Below, in pieces: positions 25,121 through 33,030 of a stretch of DNA of 64,000 nucleotides. This DNA comes from Halopenitus salinus. GTDB lineage: Archaea > Halobacteriota > Halobacteria > Halobacteriales > Haloferacaceae. A program made the position numbers and the translations under genes. Position 1 is the first letter of the stretch. Every line of letters starts with the position of its first letter. Below the pieces are notes generated by a model, which did not search any database, was not told the origin of the DNA, and saw nothing but the letters and a program-made list of their open reading frames with translations. The stretch spans positions 1 to 64,000 of the forward strand of contig NZ_JBHSXL010000002.1 in the NCBI RefSeq assembly GCF_042662125.1, in the 5' to 3' direction.

Positions 25121-25449
25121 TAGTCGAGTTTGTACAAGAGATGGGAAAACAATACTGTTGTATCGACTCGCCCCCATTCTAACTATTCTTGAAATGATAA
25201 TATCCTGGGGTCGCTCTGTGTCTGTATCCAGCATTGCGCTGCTATACGACATAAATGACAGAGGTACCAGTGATAAGTTCGCAGGCCTCCTGAGCAGGCA
25301 ATTCACCATTAACAGCTCTGAGATCAACCTCCTTGTGAACGGTTCTATGACATCTTCGGTGGAGAGTACCACTGCGAATTGTCCCTACCATGGTCAATAA
25401 GCTCGTCGGGAAAGATCAGTAGAGAGAACAACAAGACCGACGGTTCTCT
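25121..25449. other. non-coding interior of the cassette upstream of fni
   Basis: A 329-base stretch inside the mobile cassette with no supported gene. Its part close to 25120 should hold the fni promoter (AT-rich around 25190-25205). Confidence 0.4.
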
Positions 25450-25746
25450 TCAGATAATTAATTCGAGATCGAGAAAGGGAGTAGCGACGATGCACAGCAA
25501 TACGAGGATCGCCGCGGAACGGAGTACGCCTACCGCCTGTAGCTGGGTCTCTGGGAGGGACTCGGCGATTCCGGACAGCGCAGTTCCGACGACCATAAAT
25601 AGTAACCACCGGGTTTCGCCAGCGTCGCCGACGCTCCAAGCGTACACGAACATGCACAAGAAGGTAAGCGACACGCCGAACTGAAAGAGTGCCATACGAC
25701 GGCCTTGTGGCTCGTTGAACAGCACCTCGCTGATATAGGGGACCAT
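25450..25746 (-). CDS. small membrane protein carried by the cassette
   Basis: A 98-aa protein with three hydrophobic helices (about residues 20-36, 45-62 and 72-92) and a polar N-terminus MVPYISEVLFNEPQGRR. I chose the ATG at 25746 because the longer reading to 25806 adds residues of a different character. No family recognised. It lies between fni and the right end of the cassette, on the same strand and upstream of fni. Confidence 0.6.
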   Translation of the reverse strand: MVPYISEVLFNEPQGRRMALFQFGVSLTFLCMFVYAWSVGDAGETRWLLFMVVGTALSGIAESLPETQLQAVGVLRSAAILVLLCIVATPFLDLELII

Positions 25747-25929
25747 AAGCGACGCGTTCCTGTTTCCGGTACAAAATAATGCCGCAACGCGATCCCAGTA
25801 GAACATCCTCTCCCGTGCTACACGATTCCTCTGCGGGAGACGGTAGGTGACATACTGCGAAATGCGTACGTGTAGTGAGGCCGCGATTCACGCTACAATG
25901 TATCTGGAGAAGAGGATTTCAACAGAGCC

Positions 25930-25937
25930 AAATTCTC
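25930..25937 (+). repeat. 8-bp target-site duplication, right copy
   Basis: AAATTCTC immediately after the right inverted end (25929), identical to 23896-23903. Confidence 0.85.
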
Positions 25938-26239
25938 AGAATCTGTTAGCTACTGAGAGGATCGGTAAGTACAAAGGATTAGATCAGTAGATGAATTCAG
26001 TCCCTCAAACAGAATTTTCCGAAATCCAGAAATCGGTGGGCTCAGCTTCATCGGTGCTCCTGCTTACATGCCCCAGCACACAATCAGTGCGTTGAGGGTG
26101 ACCGAATTCCTTCTTGAGGATCATCCAACTCACCTCTGACACCCGCGTTCCTGCAATGAGCCCCGACTCTTAGAGATCACGAACCACCACCAATCTTTTT
26201 ACCACTTCTGATAAACTCAGTCGTGAGGTGAAGTATGCC
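25938..26239. other. non-coding stretch before the second DoxX gene
   Basis: About 300 bases with no gene I can support. The last 60 bases (CTTTTTACCACTTCTGATAA region, followed by GTGAGGTGAAG) probably hold the promoter and ribosome-binding site of the DoxX gene. Confidence 0.4.
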
Positions 26240-26773
26240 ATGTCAACACAATCCATTCGAACGAGATTTCTCGGAACTGAGACGTCGTTCTCGGTCTCAG
26301 GAGCCTGGTTGTCGTATTGGATCCTGCTGCTTCGGCTGACCGCCGGGTGGTGGATGCTCCACGCCGGCCTTGACAAGATCTGGGCGTGGCCCTTCGACGC
26401 CAGCTGGTTCGTCGGCGGAGCCGCTCAGGGCACGATTCTCGCCCCCTTCGTCACGCCGTTCAGCGACGGCATCCTGTTGGCGTTCGTCAACGTGGCGGTA
26501 CCGCTTGGGCAAACCGCCATCGGTTTCGGGCTGATACTCGGTGTCCTCACGAGGACCGCCGCCTTCTTTGGTGCCTTCATGATGCTGTTCTTCTACTTCA
26601 TCAACGGCTACGGTGGCGGCTGGGCCAACGGTATGGTCACGGGTGAACTACTTGGGATCATGGTCTTCGGAACCATTGTGGCACTCGGAGCGGGCGGCGT
26701 CCTGGCAGTCGATAACCGCCTGCGTGAGATGGAACTGTTCGAGAACACGCGATTACGGAAACTCCTCGGGTGA
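26240..26773 (+). CDS. DoxX-family membrane protein, copy 2
   Basis: A 177-aa DoxX-type protein with four transmembrane helices; helix 1 has the family pattern LRLTAGWWMLHAGLDKI, and helix 3 FFGAFMMLFFYFINGYGGG. I chose the ATG at 26240, preceded by AGGTGAAG as ribosome-binding site. A small membrane protein follows six bases after its stop, so the two form an operon. It is a paralogue of the protein at 11540-12100. A redox or membrane-complex role is suggested by the family only. Confidence 0.87.
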   Translation: MSTQSIRTRFLGTETSFSVSGAWLSYWILLLRLTAGWWMLHAGLDKIWAWPFDASWFVGGAAQGTILAPFVTPFSDGILLAFVNVAVPLGQTAIGFGLILGVLTRTAAFFGAFMMLFFYFINGYGGGWANGMVTGELLGIMVFGTIVALGAGGVLAVDNRLREMELFENTRLRKLLG

Positions 26774-26779
26774 CTACCA

Positions 26780-27067
26780 ATGAGTGACTTATCAACGGCA
26801 GACCAAATCGCCATGTACGTCGGCGGTGGCTTGGTTGTCTTGGGCGTCGTCGTGATCGGCCTGCTCGACATGCTACTGGGAGCCGGGCACCCAGTCGATA
26901 GCGAGGGAGCAATCGAACACGCTGCAGTGGTCCCCATCGACATTAGGGCGGGCATCATCCTGCTCGGCTTGGTGATTTGGGGACTCGTCGCCGTTTACAA
27001 GTTTGCCGCAGGGTCGGCACCGTCGGGATCGACTACGGGCCAAACCCCATCCGGCATGGACGACTAG
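26780..27067 (+). CDS. two-helix membrane protein, partner of DoxX
   Basis: A 95-aa protein with two hydrophobic helices (residues about 12-34 and 55-75) separated by an acidic extracellular-like loop, and a Gly/Ser/Thr-rich C-terminus. It starts six bases after DoxX, so it is cotranscribed and may form a complex with it. Not recognised as a named family. The following 244 bases hold no firm gene, only a possible single-helix fragment around 27095-27177. Confidence 0.65.
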   Translation: MSDLSTADQIAMYVGGGLVVLGVVVIGLLDMLLGAGHPVDSEGAIEHAAVVPIDIRAGIILLGLVIWGLVAVYKFAAGSAPSGSTTGQTPSGMDD

Positions 27068-27311
27068 TTCAACAACTCAGTCTACGGCTCTCTCGTTGGT
27101 GTGGGCTACTGGATATCTTCTCCTCGTAGCCGTGCTCGCAATTGGTGTTTACTACCGAGCCACACAGGCGAGTTGATCACAAGAGAAATCAGTCATAAAT
27201 GGAACAAAACAAGTCACGGGATCGTTCTGAAATCAAAGGTATCGGTGAGGGCGGTATTCTCTAATCCCCGAATCACTTGACCCCGGTGAGTTCACCCTCT
27301 CACGGTGGCAA

Positions 27312-27917
27312 TCAGTTGGAGATGTCCTCATCAGTAGCATCTAATCGCTCACGGCGACGTCTATACTCCTCCTCGTCAATTTCGCCCCTGGCATAGCGGT
27401 TCTGGAGCGTTTTTCTGGCTGAGTCGTCGGTAGTCGATTGAGGAGATTTTTGGTTTCCAAGCCAGTAGAGCCCGCCACCGAGAACGCCCAGCATTCCGAG
27501 TACGCCACCAACAGCTGGTAGCCCTCCAACTCCACCTCCGTTGCGGCCACTCATCATTCCAGAACCACCTCGTCCCATCATTCCACCACCAGTATTCCCG
27601 CTTCCATCGCTGCTTGAGCCGTAGGCGACTGTACCCTGGTCAACAATCGCCTCACTCGATGGGACCTCTCCATCCGGGATTGAATCCTCCTCTGCCGGTC
27701 CGCCAGGACTGCCAACTACGATCCGTCCGACCATCCCAATCGACTTGTGCGGGATGCAGTAGTAATCATACGTCCCTGGCGTTTCGAACGTATATTCGAA
27801 GCTCCCGTCTGAGATCGTCCCACTATCGAAGGCGGAAGCGCCCTCCGGAATACGATCTGCGTACGCCGTAGCGGAATGTGCCCCCGCTGCGAGTTCAACT
27901 GAAGCGGTAGCGCGGAG
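27312..27917 (-). pseudogene. halocyanin-SHOCT protein, C-terminal part, cut by tnpB element
   Basis: The minus-strand frame from about 27917 encodes the second half of a blue-copper (plastocyanin/halocyanin) domain with the metal ligands: a His in AAGAHSATAY, then Cys, His and Met in YYCIPHKSIGM. A Gly/Met-rich linker, one hydrophobic helix and a SHOCT domain (NRYARGEIDEEEYRRRRERL) follow. The first half, with the Tat leader, is at 29303-29475 beyond the second tnpB element. The intact protein would be a membrane-attached copper electron carrier. An internal ATG at 27734 could give a truncated SHOCT product. Confidence 0.85.
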
Positions 27918-28025
27918 TCCCCTTCCTCAAGGAGCGACCGAAGGGAGCGAGTAGGGAGGGGAGGAGCGCGTTCGTATCTGTCACAAACACCAGCTTATAA
28001 ATAGCCACTCATACACATTGAAACT

Positions 28026-29282
28026 GTGGCAGACGACTACGTGCGTCGGACGGCAATCACTCGTCTCTCGGTAGACGCTGAGCAACGCGAGTTGCTTGAG
28101 GAAACCATCTCCGAGTGGAAGCGTGGGTGCCAACTCGCCACGGACATGGCGTGGGGGAAGTGTAACGCCAAGAGCGACGTACAACCCCTCGCCTACGACG
28201 ACGTGCGCGAGGAAACCGACCTCGGTAGTCAGCACGCGATTCTCGCCACCCACCAAGCCGCCCAAGCCATCACTGGCTGTCTCGAACGCCGCTCGAACGG
28301 CAAGCAGGTCAGCAAGCCCACGTTCACCGCACCCACGGTAACGTACGACACTCGAACGATGACGCTGTTCGATGACGATACAGTGTCACTCTCCACGACG
28401 GAGAGTCGCGTCCGATGTGAACTTGCCCTCCCTGAAGCCGAGGATGGCTACCAACGGCAGTACCTCGACGCCGACCACTGGAGCGTCACGGAAAGCACAC
28501 TCACCGCTCGTGACGGCGACTACTTTTTGCACATCGGCTTCCGCCGACCCAAGACCGACACTGAGCGAGACACCGCCGAGGACGGAACGGTTCTCGGGGT
28601 CGACCTCGGTATTGAAAACCTCGCCGTCACCAGCACAGCACGATTCATCAATGGGCGCGAACTCTCACACAACCTCCGCGAGTTCGAGAAAGTCCGTGCG
28701 GGACTCCAACAGACAGGCACGCGAAGCGCCCACAGAACGCTCGAACAATCAAGTGGACGCGAACTACGATACGTTCGTGACGTGGTTCACCAAGCGTCGA
28801 ACGCGATTGTGGATGAAGCACTTCGATACGAGTGCGACGTGATCGCGTTCGAGGACTTGACCGACATCCGCGACCGAACGGATGCGTCGTGGGGGCACAA
28901 GTGGGCGTTCCGAACGCTGTACGAGCAAGTGGAGTACAAAGCCGAAGCAGTCGGCATCTCTGTGAAGCAAGTGGGGTCGGCGTACACGTCGCAACGGTGC
29001 GCCGAGTGTGGATTCACGGCAGACGAGAATCGCCAAACTCGCACGGACTTCCGGTGTGTGAAGTGCGAATCGGAAGCGAATGCGGATTACAATGCGGCGA
29101 AGAACATCGGGATGCGGTATGTCCGTCGAGGCCAACAGTCGCCTCGGCGGACGGGCGACAGTCAACTCGCCCTAAAGTCTGGAACGGTGACGCCAAGTGG
29201 CGGATTCACCGCCCACCCGGACGGGTTTGAGGCTGAGTTCACGGACAAGCCCCTCCCTCAACGAGCGAACCCGTCAGGGTGA
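28026..29282 (+). CDS. tnpB: TnpB, RNA-guided nuclease of second IS1341-type element
   Basis: A 418-aa full-length TnpB starting with GTG at 28026. Catalytic RuvC blocks are complete: GVDLGIENLAV, VIAFEDLTDIRDR and NADYNAAKNIG. The zinc ribbon is a regular pair of CxxC motifs (QRCAECGFT and FRCVKCESEA). It is a distant relative of the first TnpB, with the same domain order. The last codons (QRANPSG) run through the right-end hairpin, so the protein-coding and guide-RNA parts overlap, as in other elements of the group. It is probably active as a guided nuclease. Confidence 0.93.
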   Translation: MADDYVRRTAITRLSVDAEQRELLEETISEWKRGCQLATDMAWGKCNAKSDVQPLAYDDVREETDLGSQHAILATHQAAQAITGCLERRSNGKQVSKPTFTAPTVTYDTRTMTLFDDDTVSLSTTESRVRCELALPEAEDGYQRQYLDADHWSVTESTLTARDGDYFLHIGFRRPKTDTERDTAEDGTVLGVDLGIENLAVTSTARFINGRELSHNLREFEKVRAGLQQTGTRSAHRTLEQSSGRELRYVRDVVHQASNAIVDEALRYECDVIAFEDLTDIRDRTDASWGHKWAFRTLYEQVEYKAEAVGISVKQVGSAYTSQRCAECGFTADENRQTRTDFRCVKCESEANADYNAAKNIGMRYVRRGQQSPRRTGDSQLALKSGTVTPSGGFTAHPDGFEAEFTDKPLPQRANPSG

Positions 29283-29298
29283 GCGAAGTAGGGTGGGG
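29250..29298 (+). ncRNA. right-end hairpin / omega-RNA 3' scaffold of the second tnpB element
   Basis: A 9-bp stem with one mismatch (29250-29258 with 29290-29298) at the 3' end of tnpB, overlapping its last codons. By family knowledge the transcript of this end is the TnpB guide scaffold, and bases from 29299 on (TTGTTGACATTGAACGG) are the guide, here antisense to the interrupted halocyanin gene. The RNA is inferred. Confidence 0.5.
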
Positions 29299-29302
29299 TT
29301 GT

Positions 29303-29475
29303 TGACATTGAACGGTTGTCCCGGGATCAACACGTAGGCCGATTGGGTCGAAGTAATTGTTTCCCATCTCCACGATGGGCGTCTCCTGTGCGTTCGCTGA
29401 CTGAGCAAAGCCGGTGCTGGCGACTGCGCTGGCACCGACAATGCCTAAGAATTGACGTCGGCTGTGATGTGTCAT
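29303..29475 (-). pseudogene. halocyanin-SHOCT protein, N-terminal part
   Basis: The ATG at 29475 starts MTHHSRRQFLGIVGASAVAS, a twin-arginine leader (SRRQFLG), followed by the first strands of a blue-copper domain (PIVEMGNNYFDPIGLRVDPG TTV). The frame then enters the tnpB element near 29303. The remainder of the domain is at 27312-27917. Joined, the two parts give a complete secreted copper protein. Confidence 0.85.
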
Positions 29476-29702
29476 GTTGTCTGGATCATTCTTCGGTGGG
29501 TAGCTACGCGCGATACTGGTGCGAAGACTTCGGACGTGACTCACTCCGAACTTGTCGTTTGTTCCCATTACTACTCATAACCATATGCTGAATCGAGCAC
29601 ACCATTTCGATGTAACGGAACGATGCTGCCGAACGGTTGGTTTCGATACCCTCGAGTCGATCCGCAGGTGTTCAAACGGGTGAAACGCGGTTTGGGTAGT
29701 GG

Positions 29703-30056
29703 TCACTCTGATTGTTCGAGCTTTTCTCGTCGGGCTTCGAACTCTTCGTCCGTGAGATCGCCACGAGCGTACGCCAGACGTAACTCTTCCATCGCGGGAT
29801 TATGAGACGTCTGTGTCTCGCTCATCCGCCGGAAGATGAGATATCCACCGCCCAGAAGCGCAAGGAGGAAGATGACCGGGACGAGCATCCCGATGAGGGG
29901 CCACCAACCACCTGTGGTACCGTACTGGCCCATCATTCCTCCGTATCCCATCATCCCACCGAACCCCATACCCATTGTGAGCAAGGGAAGGAGGATGAAC
30001 GCTCCGAGGACGATGAGCAGTATCGTCGTCGTATCCAGTTGATCCGATGATGCCAT
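29703..30056 (-). CDS. SHOCT-domain membrane protein, copy 3
   Basis: A 117-aa protein with two hydrophobic helices (about residues 10-32 and 52-75) around a Gly/Met/Tyr-rich loop (GFGGMMGYGGMMGQYG), then a SHOCT domain (LRLAYARGDLTDEEFEARREKL) at the C-terminus. It lies six bases after the DUF302 gene on the same strand and is cotranscribed with it. The repeated GGMM loop could coordinate Cu(I) through Met; this is inference from composition and context. Confidence 0.85.
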   Translation of the reverse strand: MASSDQLDTTTILLIVLGAFILLPLLTMGMGFGGMMGYGGMMGQYGTTGGWWPLIGMLVPVIFLLALLGGGYLIFRRMSETQTSHNPAMEELRLAYARGDLTDEEFEARREKLEQSE

Positions 30057-30062
30057 CAGAGA

Positions 30063-30479
30063 TCAGGCCTCCGATGCGGATCCGAACTCGTCAGTTACGG
30101 CTGCCAGTACGCGGTCGAATCGTTCGCTGACCTCGGTCGCGACGGAGTCAAGCGCGTCGTTATCAGCGATCCCGACTAACTGTTCCGGGTCGACCGCACT
30201 CACCACGATGACGCCGTCATCGTTCTCGTAGACGATGACGTTACAGGGCAAGAGCGCACCGAGTTCAGTTTCTACACTCAACCCTTCGTATGCCAGCGGA
30301 GGATTGCACGCACCGAGGATGCGATACTGGCGGAACTCCTCACCGAGTTTCTCCTTGAGCGTCGCCTGAATGTCGATGTCACAGAGAACACCGAATCCCT
30401 CGTCTTTGAGCGCGGCATTCGTTGCGTCGACGACATCGTCGAACTCTCCATCAATCTTGGTTTGTATTGTGTAACTCAT
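30063..30479 (-). CDS. DUF302-family protein
   Basis: A 138-aa protein with the DUF302 pattern: MSYTIQTKIDGEFDDVVDATNAAL at the start (beta-alpha), GFGVLCDIDIQATLKEKLG, and the conserved ILGACNPPLAYEGLSVETELG ALLPCNVIVYE region with two Cys. DUF302 proteins form small alpha-beta dimers, often near SHOCT and redox genes in archaea and bacteria; no reaction is established. The ATG at 30479 begins the typical N-terminus. The SHOCT gene follows after six bases, forming an operon. Confidence 0.88.
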   Translation of the reverse strand: MSYTIQTKIDGEFDDVVDATNAALKDEGFGVLCDIDIQATLKEKLGEEFRQYRILGACNPPLAYEGLSVETELGALLPCNVIVYENDDGVIVVSAVDPEQLVGIADNDALDSVATEVSERFDRVLAAVTDEFGSASEA

Positions 30480-30584
30480 GTAATACTGTATCCTGTTTAC
30501 GCACTTAAGCGTTCGGTCCCGTCGCCCCAACTGGCAGACGAGAATTTTTTCTCGACGATGCTCCTTCTATTTCGGTCATGGGCA

Positions 30585-30932
30585 CTACTCGAGTTGCTTT
30601 CGTCGACGTTCGAACTCTTCATCGGAGAGTTCACCGCGAGCGTAACGCTCACGAAGAACCGAAAGCGGCCGACTATCACTCCTCTCAGAATCTCTGTTGA
30701 GGAGTGAGTAGACGAGATAGAGCGGGACGACGATTAGGAGCCCCATCCAAAGGAAGCTCCAGAGGCCCATTCCACCGCTGAAGACCCCCCAACCGCCGCT
30801 ACCCATCATACCGCCGCCGTAGCCTCCACCACCGTGAGCCGCTGCGGTGCCCGTTGCTACAATCAACAGCGGAACCGCTAGTATTGCGATTCGACGAGTC
30901 GTCCGCCCGAGAGTGTTGGTGTAGTGTGTCAT
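30585..30932 (-). CDS. SHOCT-domain secreted/membrane protein, copy 4
   Basis: A 115-aa protein with an N-terminal leader (IAILAVPLLIVATGTAAAHG), a Gly/Met-rich stretch (GGGGYGGGMMGSGGWG), one strong helix (LWSFLWMGLLIVVPLYLVYSLL) and a C-terminal SHOCT domain (LRERYARGELSDEEFERRRKQL). The His directly after AAA and the Met pairs could bind metal. It lies 105 bases upstream of the DUF302-SHOCT pair on the same strand and may share its regulation. Confidence 0.85.
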   Translation of the reverse strand: MTHYTNTLGRTTRRIAILAVPLLIVATGTAAAHGGGGYGGGMMGSGGWGVFSGGMGLWSFLWMGLLIVVPLYLVYSLLNRDSERSDSRPLSVLRERYARGELSDEEFERRRKQLE

Positions 30933-30995
30933 TGTGATCGTTGAGTCAGTAAGTCGAATATCTATCGTGTCAGACGAGGATCCGAACAGGGATCG

Positions 30996-31313
30996 TTAGC
31001 AGCCGTACCCCTGTCCGTTCATCCCCGTCGCGGTGTGATTGTCGTCCGCCATATCTTGGGCCATCTCGTCGACGGTCACGCCCATGTGCGCTTCCATCTC
31101 GTCAACGGCATTCGGGCCCATGTAGTCGGTCATGTGACCTTCCATCCAGGCCGCCCAGTCTGCTGCACTACCATCGGCTGGCGTCCCTTCAGCTGCCGTC
31201 TCGTTCCCCTGGATCGGTTCGTCACCGTGTGCGCTAACTACCGGGGCGGCAAACGCGAGTCCGACAATCGCGAGCACCACGAGCAGCCATCGTCCGAGGT
31301 TTCGGTTGGTCAT
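30996..31313 (-). CDS. small secreted Met/His-containing protein
   Basis: A 105-aa protein with a signal peptide (residues about 8-28, ending VVSAHG), followed by an acidic mature part rich in Met, Asp and His (MEGHMTDYMGPNAVDEMEAH; DNHTATGMNG) and a C-terminal Cys (GYGC). I chose the ATG at 31313, which places the leader at the N-terminus. Met- and His-rich secreted proteins can bind Cu(I)/Cu(II), fitting the location, but no family is recognised. It lies in the minus-strand run of SHOCT and DUF302 genes. Confidence 0.7.
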   Translation of the reverse strand: MTNRNLGRWLLVVLAIVGLAFAAPVVSAHGDEPIQGNETAAEGTPADGSAADWAAWMEGHMTDYMGPNAVDEMEAHMGVTVDEMAQDMADDNHTATGMNGQGYGC

Positions 31314-31585
31314 TGTTTTTCGCCTCAAGTAGTCATACGGTGGGTTCGGAGTTATCTTCGTGGGAGTGAACTCAAACAGGAGAGCGTTCAAGAACGTCTA
31401 TAACGCCATCTAAACGTTTTCTACTGACGGGATCGTTCATACCTGCCGAATTCGAAAGGATCAGAGGAATGGTGAGAGCAAAGGGGATCCGTCGAGACTG
31501 TTCACCTCATTGCGGCGATCCAGACAATAACCACGGTTCAGGCGGCGAGGGAGGCTCGGGTATTGCTGACCACGAACGAGATGGA

Positions 31586-32290
31586 TCAGTTCCCTCGGAA
31601 CTGGTGATACTGCCTCGTGAGTGCCTGACGATGGTAGAGGATTCCAATTGTCATGAGGAACAGAACGGTCGCAATTTCGTAGCCATACGCACCAAGCAAT
31701 AACATCGTTGAAGAACCACTCAGTCCGCCTGCAAGTAGTACGGCAAACAACGGGCTAACGCAGGCAGGGCACGCCACAATCCCGACTATTCCTCCGACTG
31801 CCGACTGCGAGAAATCAAGCAATGCATCATAGACGAGATACGCCAGCGCGAACAGGCCAACCGCTTGGTAAGGAATGAGCGAGACCGTGATCAGGTCACC
31901 TGTATAGACGAAGACCGGACTCCATCCCAAAGATCGACCCCACGTTATTCCGAAGCCGCTTGGTCCAGTGAGTTGCCCGAAATGAGAGGTGCTCGGTCCA
32001 AGTAATCCTGAAAAATAAAACATCACGATGAGATATAGAGCAACGACAAGTGCGGCACCAATACGATACACTCGACGTTTCGTTACAGGTCGAGTGTGCC
32101 AGATCACCCAGACTGAGGCGGTGAACCAAATAAATGGAAGGACGAAATGGGTCCACCGGCTCCCCATATCTCCTGTGAAATATGCGTACACCAACCCGGC
32201 GATCAACTGTGCGGCGAGGAGGAGATTGAGCCACGTGCTTGACTTGAGAACCCGGCTAATGCGATCAGTTTCGAGTGTTGCTTGTGACAT
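31586..32290 (-). CDS. DUF7546-like membrane protein with CPAC motif
   Basis: A 234-aa membrane protein with about six helices. One helix contains VACPACVSPLF, a CxxC motif with internal Pro-Ala that could be redox-active or bind metal. The general pattern matches a haloarchaeal family (DUF7546). It precedes the Met-rich protein and follows the membrane-anchored HTH gene by 33 bases on the same strand, suggesting an operon with the regulator. Function unknown. Confidence 0.7.
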   Translation of the reverse strand: MSQATLETDRISRVLKSSTWLNLLLAAQLIAGLVYAYFTGDMGSRWTHFVLPFIWFTASVWVIWHTRPVTKRRVYRIGAALVVALYLIVMFYFSGLLGPSTSHFGQLTGPSGFGITWGRSLGWSPVFVYTGDLITVSLIPYQAVGLFALAYLVYDALLDFSQSAVGGIVGIVACPACVSPLFAVLLAGGLSGSSTMLLLGAYGYEIATVLFLMTIGILYHRQALTRQYHQFRGN

Positions 32291-32323
32291 GATGGGTAGT
32301 GTTAGTATGAATTTCTACGTCTG

Positions 32324-32905
32324 TTAGTTCTGCAGGTCATCACTCGGATACACGCGGTAGGTTCGACCCTGTCGTTCCCGATACAGCAGCCCGCGCTCCT
32401 CGAGTGAACTCACGGTCTGGCTCACTTTACTCTTTGAGAACTCAGATCGATCCCGAAGTTCGATCTGCGTGATTCCAGGCGAGTTCAGGACGGGTTCAAG
32501 GACGCGTCGTTCATCATCCGGTAAGAGATCGAGAACGCGCGCTTGCGGATCCGATTCAGGATTGATAGGCGTCGCCGGCGAGGCGTCATCGTCTATCGAT
32601 GTAGGCGTTGCCTCCGATACCTGATCGGGGTCGATGTGATCCGCTGAGTCGGTTGTCGAATCGATGAGATTCCCTCGAACCACGTAATAGATGCCACCGA
32701 TACTGCCTGCGACCAGAAGGGTTCCAACCACGTACCAGAGAGGATCTGGACCGTGAATCGCCCCCATAGACGAGTCCATCATCGGCCCCATCGACTGCTC
32801 GATAGCGCGACGCTGTTGATAGGCCCGCCAACTGAGTAGTCCGCCAGCCAAGAGGACGAACCCAAGGAGCACACCAACGACGGTATCCGCTGGACGTTGG
32901 TTCAT
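32324..32905 (-). CDS. membrane-anchored winged-helix regulator (DUF7343-like)
   Basis: A 193-aa protein: two hydrophobic helices (about residues 8-25 and 60-80) with a Met-rich loop between (MGPMMDSSMGAIHG), an acidic linker, and a C-terminal winged helix (ERRVLEPVLNSPGITQIELR ... KSKVSQTVSSLEERGLLYRE). A membrane sensor joined to a DNA-binding domain suggests one-component signalling from the membrane. The Met-rich external loop may sense copper; that is inference. The ATG at 32905 gives a short cytosolic start before helix 1. The downstream membrane protein is probably in the same unit. Confidence 0.8.
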   Translation of the reverse strand: MNQRPADTVVGVLLGFVLLAGGLLSWRAYQQRRAIEQSMGPMMDSSMGAIHGPDPLWYVVGTLLVAGSIGGIYYVVRGNLIDSTTDSADHIDPDQVSEATPTSIDDDASPATPINPESDPQARVLDLLPDDERRVLEPVLNSPGITQIELRDRSEFSKSKVSQTVSSLEERGLLYRERQGRTYRVYPSDDLQN

Positions 32906-33030
32906 ATGACATCCCCTTGTTTCGATATCTGACTGCTCATACAATCAATTTTGGCGCGACAGGTGTGACAATTGCGGATTGAAGGTGCGATGATGAAGTG
33001 CTTCACAGCGGATGAACCACAGTACATCTA

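Larger units (their letters stand above)
23904..25929. mobile_element. transposase-less mobile insertion cassette with IS6-like ends, cargo IPP isomerase
   Basis: The 2026-bp unit has perfect 17-bp inverted ends, GGCTCTGTTGAAATCCT at 23904-23920 and its complement at 25913-25929, and is flanked by a perfect 8-bp direct repeat (AAATTCTC). Inside are a type 2 isopentenyl-diphosphate isomerase gene and a small membrane-protein gene, both on the minus strand, and no transposase. Removing the unit and one octamer restores a continuous sequence 3' of the reductase gene. End sequence and octamer fit mobilisation in trans by an IS6-family transposase. Confidence 0.85.
27915..29300 (+). mobile_element. 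second IS1341-type element carrying tnpB only, inserted in a halocyanin gene
   Basis: A plus-strand tnpB lies between two hairpins: left CCCCTTCCT (27919-27927) with AGGGAGGGG (27953-27961), and right CCCCTCCCT (29250-29258) with AGGGTGGGG (29290-29298), each with one mismatch. The internal words CTCAAGGAGCGA and GAGTAGG are shared with the left end of the element at 4.1-5.6 kb. It separates the two halves of a halocyanin-SHOCT gene whose frames and sequence match across the gap, so the insertion is direct and fairly recent. No tnpA is present. Confidence 0.85.

Noticed and set aside
27095..27177. Possible single-helix peptide after the DoxX partner gene
   Set aside because: A hydrophobic run can be translated on the plus strand, but the start is unclear and the length is about 27 codons; probably a remnant.
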